DNA of 5,010 nucleotides from Dehalococcoidia bacterium (GTDB lineage: Bacteria > Chloroflexota > Dehalococcoidia > Dehalococcoidales > JAUVZE01): NCBI GenBank assembly GCA_004376435.1, contig SOJS01000074.1, positions 1-5,010 on the forward strand, written 5' to 3'. Made by a program: the position numbers and the translations under genes. The stretch's first letter is position 1, and each line of letters opens with the position of its first letter. Of the stretch, positions 1 through 5,010 are shown piece after piece. The notes under the pieces were generated by a model. It made no database searches and had not been told where the DNA came from. It saw only the letters and a list, made by a program, of their open reading frames with translations.

Positions 1-272
1 TAGCCTGATTTACCCAGTTCGGCACAGGCGACAATGACCACTGGCGCCTCTCTGATAGCCTCAATGGCGGAATTGGTCGGGTTTAGGGTAGCGGCCAGTC
101 TGCTTTTGAGGCTATTTTCTCTCACCACGATAAATCGCCAGCACTGGCTATTAGTCCAGGATGGTGCCCAGCGAGCTGCCTCAAGAACAAGCTCTAATTT
201 CCCCTTATCCACGGGGGTGGTTTTATATCTGCGGATGCTCCTTCTGGTCTTGATTGCTGCCAGTACTTCCAT
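1..272 (-). CDS. Nitroreductase-family flavoprotein, N-terminal part (cut by the window edge)
   Basis: The reading frame opens with ATG at 272 and stays open for 90 codons to the left edge, so only the N-terminal half of a roughly 170-200 residue protein is present. It starts with MEVLAAIKTRRSIRRY, the Arg-rich motif (R10, R11, S12, R14, R15) that binds the FMN phosphate in nitroreductases. APSWTNSQCWRF at residues 36-47 follows, the family's P-S-x-x-N-x-Q-P-W-R-F element with Cys44 where Pro is usual. EAPVVIVACAE at residues 76-86 is the expected core beta-strand. Family members are FMN-dependent NAD(P)H oxidoreductases acting on nitro compounds, quinones or other acceptors; the substrate here cannot be told. 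An AAGGAG ribosome binding site (279-284) lies 6 nt before the ATG and overlaps the pcm stop codon, so translation is probably coupled. It is the fourth gene of the leftward operon. Family assignment is firm; the specific function is unknown. Confidence 0.9.
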   Translation of the reverse strand, partial: MEVLAAIKTRRSIRRYKTTPVDKGKLELVLEAARWAPSWTNSQCWRFIVVRENSLKSRLAATLNPTNSAIEAIREAPVVIVACAELGKSG

Positions 273-278
273 CTTATA

Positions 279-284
279 CTCCTT
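279..284 (-). promoter_or_regulatory. Ribosome binding site of the nitroreductase gene, overlapping the pcm stop
   Basis: AAGGAG on the minus strand ends 6 nt before the ATG at 272. Its first two bases are the last two bases of the pcm TAA stop codon (283-285). This arrangement favours re-initiation by ribosomes finishing pcm and supports the chosen start. Confidence 0.75.
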
Positions 285-918
285 ATTCTTCCCAGGCGTC
301 CCTGCCAATAAGGGAGACGAAACGGCAGCCGCCTAGATTCTCAACTATGTTCTTATTTTTGCGCTTGGTGATTTTATATAGCTCCTGTATATAGCGCGAG
401 CCGATGGGGATTACCAGCCGTCCACCAACCGCCAGCTGATTGAGCAAATCAACAGGCACTCTGGGGGCACCGGCGGTAACCATGATGGCATCATAGGGCG
501 CCTCATCTGGCCAGCCTATTGTCTTCTGCGCCCGGAAGACCTTGATGTTGTCATAGCCCAGCTTGGTGAGCACACCCTTGGCTCTTTTAACAAGAGCTTG
601 CAGGCGCTCCACGGTAATTACCTGGTGGGCGAGCTCAGCCAGCAGAGCCGCCTGGTAGCCACTGCCACTGCCTACCTCAAGCACCTTTTCTTTGCCGGTA
701 AGCTCCAGTGCCTGGGTCATCAGGGCGATAATAAAGGGCTGTGATATTGTCTGCTCAAAGCCGATTGGCAGCGGCATATCTTCATAGGCTAGGTGCTGAC
801 TCTCGGCGGGCACAAAACGTTCCCTGGGGAGGCGAGTCATAGCGGCTAATACCCGCTCATCCCTGATTTCGGCTCTGAGGTGCTCAAGCAATCTGGCTCT
901 AGCGGCTTCAAAGTCCAT
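283..918 (-). CDS. pcm: Protein-L-isoaspartate O-methyltransferase
   Basis: This cytosolic enzyme uses S-adenosylmethionine to methylate isoaspartyl residues that arise by damage to Asn and Asp, starting their repair. The 211-residue protein has normal family length. The region 45-61 carries the diagnostic YEDMPLPIG and TISQP elements, with Ser59 and Gln60 at the substrate/SAM site. SAM-binding motif I is VLEVGSGSGYQ (79-89), the acidic residue after beta-2 is Glu104 in ITVER, and APYDAIMVTAGAP (140-152) and GGRLVIPIG (165-173) follow. One oddity is that the loop usually reading G-D-G before x-x-G-W is FRAQKTIGW (128-136), so the Asp that normally contacts the SAM adenine is missing. The ATG at 918 lies 8 nt after the stop of the upstream membrane-protein gene and has no clear Shine-Dalgarno, suggesting coupling. 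It is the third gene of the leftward operon. Confidence 0.95.
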   Translation of the reverse strand: MDFEAARARLLEHLRAEIRDERVLAAMTRLPRERFVPAESQHLAYEDMPLPIGFEQTISQPFIIALMTQALELTGKEKVLEVGSGSGYQAALLAELAHQVITVERLQALVKRAKGVLTKLGYDNIKVFRAQKTIGWPDEAPYDAIMVTAGAPRVPVDLLNQLAVGGRLVIPIGSRYIQELYKITKRKNKNIVENLGGCRFVSLIGRDAWEE

Positions 919-926
919 AATGGATA

Positions 927-1184
927 CTACGGGATAACAAAATATAACACCACCAAAATCACCACCATAACGCCGACCAGAATAGCAATCCGGCGCAGTT
1001 CACCACCGATATAGGGATACTGGCTGGCGGCTGGTCTGGGCTTGGCCGCTATTGCCTTTGCTGGAGGCGCCGGCTTATAGCTTTGACTCCCTTCCTGCCC
1101 GTGAGCGCTGGTGATGGCAAAACCCTGCCTGAACTTTCTTTTCTTGCTCTTCTTGCCCTGTCTTTTTCGTGGTTTACTCGGCAT
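927..1184 (-). CDS. Small basic protein with a C-terminal transmembrane helix, function unknown
   Basis: I do not recognise this 85-residue protein. It has three parts. Residues 1-20 are extremely basic (PSKPRKRQGKKSKKRKFR). Residues 21-60 form a Pro/Ala/Ser/Gln-rich, probably disordered linker. Residues 66-84 (IAILVGVMVVILVVLYFVI) are one hydrophobic membrane-spanning segment next to the C-terminus. There is no signal peptide, so the likely topology is a tail-anchored protein with a cytoplasmic, nucleic-acid- or ribosome-attracting basic tail; this is inference. It is probably a real gene: AAGGAAGG just upstream (about 1191-1198) is a good ribosome binding site ending 6 nt before the ATG, and the frame fits between xer (14-nt gap) and pcm (8-nt gap). 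The second gene of the leftward operon, it may be lineage-restricted. Confidence 0.8.
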   Translation of the reverse strand: MPSKPRKRQGKKSKKRKFRQGFAITSAHGQEGSQSYKPAPPAKAIAAKPRPAASQYPYIGGELRRIAILVGVMVVILVVLYFVIP

Positions 1185-1198
1185 TTAAGACCTTCCTT

Positions 1199-2104
1199 TT
1201 ATTTAGCCCTGGGGTGGGACTTCTCATAGGTGCGCCTGATATGCTCGCTGGTAAGGTGGGTATAAACCTGGGTGGTGGCTATGTTGGCGTGCCCCAGCAG
1301 TTCCTGAACCGACCTTAAGTCGGCGCCACCGCTCAGCATATGGGTGGCAAAGCTGTGCCTTAGTGTATGGGGGGTAACCTTATCCTCCAGATTGGCTGAT
1401 TTAACATAGCCCTTTAATATCTGCCACAAGCCCTGTCTTGTTAGGCGGTCACCACGGCGATTAAGAAAGAGTGCCTGCTCATCATTGTGGGTTAGCCGGG
1501 GACGGTTTTTATCAATATACTCCTTGACTGCCAAAACTGCCCCCTCATGGATAGGAATTACCCGTTCCTTACCTCCCTTGCCCAAACAGCGCACAAAGCC
1601 GCCAGCCAAATCAACATCAGCCACATTCAATGACACCAGCTCACTCACCCTCATACCACTGGCATATAGTAGCTCCAGCATTGCCCTGTCCCTCTTGGCT
1701 TCTGGCGCGGATAGCTTTTCTGGCTGCTCCAGCAGAAGACGAACCTTGCTAATGGAGATGGGCTTGGGCAGTGACCTGCCTATCTTGGGTGAATGCACCT
1801 CCTCTATTGGGTTAGTCTTGATAATACCCTCGGCAACCATAAAGCTAAAGAAGGACCTAGACGCCGCCACCTTGCGGGCGACCGTGGTGGCGGCATAGTT
1901 TCTCTGCCTCAAATCAAGCAGGTAGTTGAGCATGGCTTGACGGTCAAAGCTGGACCATGGCGGGATGGAGCCGCGTCGGGCAGCCTCTTCCTTGATAAAA
2001 CTGGTCAGCTGGTTTAGGTCATTGCGATAAGCGGCTATTGTATTTTCGGAGAAGCCCTTTTCTACTCTTAGATAGGTTAGGAAATTGTCAATCGCCTCTT
2101 TCAC
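1199..2104 (-). CDS. xerD: Tyrosine site-specific recombinase of the XerC/XerD type
   Basis: This recombinase acts on chromosomal dif sites to resolve chromosome dimers and is often used by dif-integrating elements. It has 301 residues, the family's normal length. The N-terminal SAM-like core-binding domain (about 2-100) begins IDNFLTYLRVEKGFSENTIAAY. The catalytic domain (about 115-290) contains the complete active site: Arg152 in SGMRVSEL, Lys176 in LGKGGKER, His246 and Arg249 in PHTLRHSFATHML, His272 in LLGHANIATT, and nucleophile Tyr281 in QVYTH. Spacing between these residues equals that of E. coli XerD (R148, K172, H244, R247, H270, Y279). The start is GTG at 2104; the frame has a stop (TAG) five codons upstream and the next Met is residue 58, so no ATG alternative fits. 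GAGG lies 7 nt before the GTG. It is the first gene of the leftward operon. XerC versus XerD versus a single-recombinase XerA/H type cannot be decided here; the symbol is tentative. Confidence 0.93.
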   Translation of the reverse strand: MKEAIDNFLTYLRVEKGFSENTIAAYRNDLNQLTSFIKEEAARRGSIPPWSSFDRQAMLNYLLDLRQRNYAATTVARKVAASRSFFSFMVAEGIIKTNPIEEVHSPKIGRSLPKPISISKVRLLLEQPEKLSAPEAKRDRAMLELLYASGMRVSELVSLNVADVDLAGGFVRCLGKGGKERVIPIHEGAVLAVKEYIDKNRPRLTHNDEQALFLNRRGDRLTRQGLWQILKGYVKSANLEDKVTPHTLRHSFATHMLSGGADLRSVQELLGHANIATTQVYTHLTSEHIRRTYEKSHPRAK

Positions 2105-2111
2105 GATACTG

Positions 2112-2115
2112 CCTC
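2112..2115 (-). promoter_or_regulatory. Ribosome binding site supporting the GTG start of xer
   Basis: GAGG on the minus strand (within GCGAGGCAG) ends 7 nt before the GTG at 2104. Because this is the only start codon between the upstream in-frame stop and residue 58, the site and the codon support one another. Confidence 0.6.
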
Positions 2116-2140
2116 GCTACTAATGTTTATTATGTATTTT
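2113..2140 (+). other. dif-like candidate site next to the xer gene
   Basis: Aligned with the E. coli dif layout of 11-bp XerC arm, 6-bp centre and 11-bp XerD arm, this stretch reads CTCGCTACTAA (2113-2123), TGTTTA (2124-2129) and TTATGTATTTT (2130-2140). By eye the matches to E. coli dif are 5 of 11, 5 of 6 and 7 of 11. The central 15 bases TAATGTTTATTATGT match the dif core at 14 positions. Against it: the outer XerD arm lacks the conserved A-A pair, the region is AT-rich, and the site lies within the xer promoter and leader. It is a candidate only. Confidence 0.3.
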
Positions 2141-2147
2141 AACATAA
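2130..2147. repeat. Perfect inverted repeat TTATGT-N6-ACATAA around the xer -10 box
   Basis: The left arm TTATGT (2130-2135) and right arm ACATAA (2142-2147) are exact reverse complements separated by ATTTTA (2136-2141), which is the minus-strand -10 hexamer. The symmetry stops at the next base on each side. It could be an operator whose occupation blocks RNA polymerase, or part of a Xer binding site, since TTATGT is the inner half of the usual XerD arm. Function is not shown by the sequence. Confidence 0.6.
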
Positions 2148-2164
2148 CTAAAAAGAAAATTCAG
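2136..2164 (-). promoter_or_regulatory. Extended -10 promoter of the xer-pcm-nitroreductase operon
   Basis: On the minus strand a TAAAAT -10 box (2136-2141) is preceded by TGT (2142-2144), a classical TGn extension. A weak -35, CTGAAT (2159-2164, 3 of 6 consensus bases), stands 17 nt further upstream. The predicted transcription start near 2129 gives a leader of about 25 nt to the GTG. The -10 hexamer occupies the spacer of an inverted repeat (2130-2147). This is a prediction from consensus only. Confidence 0.55.
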
Positions 2165-2177
2165 CTTAAGCCTTGTT

Positions 2178-2205
2178 TTGTCTCTTTTTGAGGCTATGCT
2201 AAAAT
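2178..2205 (+). promoter_or_regulatory. Extended -10 promoter of the uvrC-GTPase operon
   Basis: A TAAAAT -10 box (2200-2205, 5 of 6 consensus bases) is preceded by TGC (2197-2199), a TGn extension. TTGTCT (2178-2183, 4 of 6) lies 16 nt upstream as the -35. The predicted start near 2212 gives a leader of about 20 nt before the TTG codon. It shares the pattern TATGYTAAAATA with the oppositely oriented xer promoter. Confidence 0.6.
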
Positions 2206-2219
2206 AGACTAAAGCCAGC

Positions 2220-2226
2220 AGGGGGG
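2220..2226 (+). promoter_or_regulatory. Ribosome binding site supporting the TTG start of uvrC
   Basis: AGGGGGG ends 6 nt before the TTG at 2233. In frame, the only codons between the upstream stop TAA (2200-2202) and this TTG are non-initiating, and the first internal Met is residue 58, inside the nuclease domain. The TTG start is therefore well determined. Confidence 0.65.
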
Positions 2227-2232
2227 ACAGGT

Positions 2233-4047
2233 TTGATTAACCTTATTGCCGAACAGCTAGACCAACTGCCAACCAGCCCCGGCGTTTATCTCCTCAAGGA
2301 TGCCGAGGGCAATGTCCTTTATGTGGGTAAGGCGGCTAACCTCCGCCATCGGGTGAGGTCCTATTTTGGTAGCCGCCAGAAGCTGTCGCCAAAGCTACGG
2401 CGGATGGTTGCCCGGGTGAGTGACCTTGACTTCTTCCTCACCACCTCAGAGCAGGCGGCTCTTATCCTGGAGCTAAACCTGATAAAGCAGCACCGCCCTT
2501 ACTATAATGTCCGCCTCAAGGATGACAAGACCTTCCCTTACCTCAAGATAGATACGGGTGAGGACTGGCCCAGGGTAGGCATCACCCGGCGCCCGAAGGC
2601 GGACGGGGGGCACTACTTCGGTCCCTTTGCCAGTGTCAAGTCAGTGCGCCAGACCCTGAAGACAATAAGGCGAATCTTTCCCTTTCACTCCTGCTCCCGA
2701 CCTATTACCGGCACCGACCCCCGACCCTGCCTGTGGTATTATATCGGCAAATGCCTGGCTCCCTGCATCGGCGCCGTCACTAAAGAGGAATATACCAGGG
2801 TAATAAAGCAGGTTATCCTCTTTCTGGAGGGGAAGCAGGAGAATGTCCTCCATGAGCTTGAGGGCAGAATGAGCCAAGCGGCGGAAAACTTGGAGTTTGA
2901 GAAGGCGGCTTTGCTGAGAGACCAGATTGAGGCAATCCACCAGGTTATTGAGGGGCAGAAAATTGCTACCACGGTCAGGGGTGAGCAGGATGTTATTGCC
3001 TTTGCCCAGGATAAAGACCAGGCTTATGTCCAGGTCTTCTTTATCCGTCAGGGTAAGCTGGTTGGTCGGGAGAGCTTCGTGCTGCAGGGTACCCACTCCG
3101 AGAAGCCAGCGCAGATTATGACTGGTTTCCTCAAGCAGTTTTACTCTTCGGCTTCCTATATACCCAAACTTATATTGCTCCAGCATCCAGTGGAAGATAG
3201 GGCTCTCATTGAGAACTGGCTTCAAGGCAGGCGGGAGGGCAAGGTCACCATCCAGGTTCCCCAAAGAGGCAGCAAGAGACAGCTGGTGGACACTGTTGCT
3301 GAGAATGCCCGCCAGGGTTTAGCCCAGCTCAAGATTAGACAGCTGGCGACCCCTAAAGTGATGGAGGCAGCCCTTACTGAGGTAGCCAGGGAACTGCGGC
3401 TACCCCGCCCCCCGCTCCGTATGGAGGGCTATGACATCTCCAGCATCGGGGGGACATCAGCCGTGGGCAGTATGGTCGTCTTTGAACAAGGGAAGCCAAA
3501 GCCAGCCCACTACCGACGCTTTAGAATCAAGACTGTCTCTGGTGCCGATGACTATGCCATGCTCTATGAGGTGCTCCAGCGGCGGTTTAAGCGCGCTAGC
3601 CCGGCCGCCGATAGCTGGGCAATCCTGCCTGACCTTGTCCTCATTGACGGCGGCAAGGGACAGCTTAATAGTGCCCAGGCGGCAATGCGCCAGGTCGGTG
3701 CTGGCTCTGTTCCTGTTGCCAGCATCGCCAAGGAAAGGGAGCAAATTTTCATCCCCCAGAGGTCGGAGCCGGTTATTCTCCCCGCCACCTCCCCTGGTCT
3801 TCAGCTACTGCAGCGCCTCAGGGATGAAGCACATCGCTTTGCCCTTAGCTATCACCATAAAATACGCCGCCAAAAAACCTTCACCTCAGCCCTGGACAGC
3901 ATCTCTGGCATCGGGGCCAAGAGAAAACGTAGCCTGCTGCGCCAGTTTGGCTCCGTCCGTGCTATCCGTGAGGCTCCCCTGGCAGAGCTGGCTGCTACCA
4001 GAGGCGTGAGCCAAAGCCTGGCTAAAAAAATAAAGGAGCTCCTGTAG
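2233..4047 (+). CDS. uvrC: UvrABC excinuclease subunit C
   Basis: UvrC makes the dual incisions on either side of a DNA lesion after UvrA/UvrB recognition in nucleotide excision repair. The 604 residues cover all domains. The GIY-YIG nuclease (about 12-95) has GVY (17-19), YVGKA (30-34), Arg40, Glu80 in ILELNLIK and Asn92 in YYNVRLKDDKT, and makes the 3' cut. Cys154, Cys166, Cys174 and Cys178 form the iron-sulfur ligand set, at the same numbers as in E. coli UvrC. The UVR motif that binds UvrB is around 202-238 (NLEFEKAALLRDQI). The RNase H-like 5' nuclease begins near 395 with YDISSIGGTSAVGSMVVF and has Asp401, Asp440 in GADDYA, Asp472 in LIDGGKGQL and His541/542 in RFALSYHH. The helix-hairpin-helix end is about 555-604 (ISGIGAKRKRSLLRQFGS). 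All catalytic residues are present, so it should be active. It starts with TTG. uvrA and uvrB are not in the window. It leads a two-gene (or longer) rightward operon. Confidence 0.98.
   Translation: MINLIAEQLDQLPTSPGVYLLKDAEGNVLYVGKAANLRHRVRSYFGSRQKLSPKLRRMVARVSDLDFFLTTSEQAALILELNLIKQHRPYYNVRLKDDKTFPYLKIDTGEDWPRVGITRRPKADGGHYFGPFASVKSVRQTLKTIRRIFPFHSCSRPITGTDPRPCLWYYIGKCLAPCIGAVTKEEYTRVIKQVILFLEGKQENVLHELEGRMSQAAENLEFEKAALLRDQIEAIHQVIEGQKIATTVRGEQDVIAFAQDKDQAYVQVFFIRQGKLVGRESFVLQGTHSEKPAQIMTGFLKQFYSSASYIPKLILLQHPVEDRALIENWLQGRREGKVTIQVPQRGSKRQLVDTVAENARQGLAQLKIRQLATPKVMEAALTEVARELRLPRPPLRMEGYDISSIGGTSAVGSMVVFEQGKPKPAHYRRFRIKTVSGADDYAMLYEVLQRRFKRASPAADSWAILPDLVLIDGGKGQLNSAQAAMRQVGAGSVPVASIAKEREQIFIPQRSEPVILPATSPGLQLLQRLRDEAHRFALSYHHKIRRQKTFTSALDSISGIGAKRKRSLLRQFGSVRAIREAPLAELAATRGVSQSLAKKIKELL
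4032..4043 (+). promoter_or_regulatory. Ribosome binding site of the GTPase gene inside the uvrC end, within a palindrome
   Basis: AAAGGAG (4032-4038) lies 11 nt before the ATG at 4050, a little further than usual, and is within the last uvrC codons. The ten bases AGGAGCTCCT (4034-4043) are a perfect palindrome, so the Shine-Dalgarno faces its own complement with no loop. Intramolecular pairing would be weak. Confidence 0.5.
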
Positions 4048-4049
4048 CA

Positions 4050-5010
4050 ATGCCGGCTAATCTACCGCCGCAGTACTTTGAGGCAGAGAAGAGATTTCGC
4101 CTGGCTAAGAGCCCGGAGGAAAAGATAGCTACCCTGGAAGAGATGCTGGCTATAATGCCCAAGCACAAGGGGACAGACCATCTCCGTGGCGAGCTAAGAG
4201 CCAGGATTGCCAAGCTGACCCAGTTAGCCGCCAAGAAGTCGGGCGTCCGCCGGGCGTCTATGGCTATTGACAAGGAGGGTGCCGCCCAGATAGTGGTCGT
4301 CGGTGTGCCCAACTGCGGCAAGTCCCAGCTTGTGGCTAGCATTACCAATGCCTCACCGGCAGTAGCCGAATATCCCTTCACTACCCAGGGCGCCACACCG
4401 GGGATGATGGTCTTTGAGAACATCCAGATACAGCTGATTGATACCCCGCCCCTGTCTCCCCAGCCAATGCCGTGGTGGCTGAGGCATATGCTGATACGGG
4501 CTGATGCCCTGCTTATCGTGGTGGACTTAAGTGATGCCCCGCTATCCCAGATGGAAGAGATTATGGCACAGCTGGTAAAAGCAAGAGTCGGCTTTGGCGG
4601 AAGGGAGGCGGGTGGGGAGGCAGAAATTATCCTCTACTGCAAGAAGGCGCTGATTGTTGGCAACAAGCTTGACCTGGGTGGTGCCTGTGAAAACTTTGCT
4701 GCTTTAGAAGGTAAATATAAGGATTTCTTACCAGCCATCCCTATCTCGGCTAAAGAGGGGACTGGCCTTGAGGAGCTAAAAGGTGCCATTTACCAGATGC
4801 TTAATATTATTTGTGTATATACCAAGGTGCCAGGGCAGAAGCCCGACTTTACCGAGCCGATAGTCCTGGCTAGGGGGAGCACGGTTGGGGGGGCGGCGGC
4901 AGAAGTCCACAAGGACTTTGCCCAAAAGCTAAAATACGCCCGCATCTGGGGCTCGGGAAAACACGACGGGCTGATGGTAAAAAGAGACCATATCCTTGAG
5001 GACGGCGATG
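4050..5010 (+). CDS. Obg/DRG-like GTPase with C-terminal TGS domain (3' end cut by the window)
   Basis: The ATG at 4050 follows the uvrC stop by 2 nt, and 320 codons are visible. Residues 10-60 are a charged helical region like the N-terminus of DRG/Rbg GTPases (SPEEKIATLEEML, MPKHKGTDHLRGELRARIAKL). The G domain spans about 78-250: G1 P-loop GVPNCGKS (85-92), G2 YPFTTQGATPG (108-118), G3 DTPP (131-134), G4 NKLD (205-208), G5 SAK (233-235). A TGS domain follows at 254-320 with VYTKVPGQKPDF, AAEVHKDFAQKLKYARIWG and KRDHILEDGD, closely matching DRG proteins. Normal DRG ends run only about 5-10 residues beyond LEDGD, so nearly all of the protein is here. The family binds ribosomes or RNA and acts in translation-related processes; the bacterial subgroup has no settled role. 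The usual DxxG glycine of G3 is replaced by proline (Pro134). A Gly/Glu-rich insert (181-192) precedes G4. Confidence 0.9.
   Translation, partial: MPANLPPQYFEAEKRFRLAKSPEEKIATLEEMLAIMPKHKGTDHLRGELRARIAKLTQLAAKKSGVRRASMAIDKEGAAQIVVVGVPNCGKSQLVASITNASPAVAEYPFTTQGATPGMMVFENIQIQLIDTPPLSPQPMPWWLRHMLIRADALLIVVDLSDAPLSQMEEIMAQLVKARVGFGGREAGGEAEIILYCKKALIVGNKLDLGGACENFAALEGKYKDFLPAIPISAKEGTGLEELKGAIYQMLNIICVYTKVPGQKPDFTEPIVLARGSTVGGAAAEVHKDFAQKLKYARIWGSGKHDGLMVKRDHILEDGD

Noticed and set aside
34..336. Plus-strand open frame of 100 codons over the left edge
   Set aside because: It lies antisense to the nitroreductase start and the pcm end, both of which have clear family motifs and ribosome binding sites; the translated product has no recognisable feature.
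2142..2164. Alternative dif reading on the minus strand using TTATGTTAAAA as the XerD arm
   Set aside because: That arm alone matches the E. coli XerD arm at 10 of 11 positions, but the 17 nt before it give a centre TTTTAG and an arm CTGAATTTTCT with no resemblance to a XerC arm; the arm is more simply explained as the extended -10 promoter.
2169..2195. AGCCT and AGGCT inverted repeat around a T-rich stretch, considered as a terminator
   Set aside because: The stem is only 5 bp with a 17-nt loop, the T-run is inside the loop rather than after the stem, and no gene ends here. It overlaps the uvrC -35 region.
2105..2232. LexA/SOS box upstream of uvrC
   Set aside because: No GAAC-N4-GTTC or CTGT-N8-ACAG type palindrome is present; the only short perfect palindrome, GCTTAAGC, is not a known LexA site.
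2641..4009. Several open frames of 64-207 codons overlapping uvrC on both strands
   Set aside because: All lie within the uvrC frame, whose full-length product has every expected domain and catalytic residue; the overlaps are by-products of GC-rich codon usage.
4022..4423. Minus-strand open frame of 133 codons across the GTPase start
   Set aside because: It is antisense to the N-terminal helical region and P-loop of the GTPase and resembles no family I know.
1..5010. CRISPR array, insertion sequence, tRNA, integron or phage integration structure associated with the Xer-type recombinase
   Set aside because: No direct-repeat array, terminal inverted repeats, transposase, tRNA-like fold or attC-like structure was seen; the recombinase has the Xer length and motifs and sits in a housekeeping operon.

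Overview
This is a bacterial chromosomal segment of moderate GC content, tightly packed with housekeeping genes. I see no mobile element, CRISPR array, tRNA or rRNA. Gene content and protein style (a bacterial DRG/TGS-type GTPase directly behind uvrC, and a short Lys/Arg-rich single-pass membrane protein between a Xer recombinase and pcm) suggest an uncultured Chloroflexota, perhaps Dehalococcoidia. That placement is an inference from recollection of such gene sets, not from a search.

Layout: two operons diverge from one 128-bp intergenic region (2105-2232). Leftward (minus strand), in transcription order: a XerC/XerD-type tyrosine recombinase (GTG start), an 85-residue basic protein with a C-terminal membrane helix, protein-L-isoaspartate O-methyltransferase (pcm), and the first 90 codons of a nitroreductase-family flavoprotein that runs off the left edge. 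The gaps are 14, 8 and 10 nt, so this is almost certainly one transcript with translational coupling. Rightward (plus strand): uvrC (TTG start, complete, 604 aa), then after 2 nt an Obg/DRG-like GTPase with a C-terminal TGS domain that runs off the right edge only a few residues before its expected end.

The intergenic region is the most information-rich part. Both directions carry an extended -10 promoter built on the same 12-mer pattern, TATGYTAAAATA. The leftward -10 hexamer lies exactly in the 6-bp spacer of a perfect inverted repeat (TTATGT-N6-ACATAA). Overlapping this, just ahead of the xer gene, is a 28-bp stretch that resembles the core of a bacterial dif site, which is the substrate of Xer recombinases. 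This raises the possibility of a recombinase-adjacent dif-like site or an autoregulatory operator.

Functionally the genes are mixed maintenance functions: chromosome dimer resolution, protein repair, nucleotide excision repair, a redox flavoenzyme and a probable translation-associated GTPase. No previously undescribed multi-gene system is evident. The points worth following are the intergenic site, an altered SAM-binding loop in Pcm, and a G3 motif without its glycine in the GTPase.
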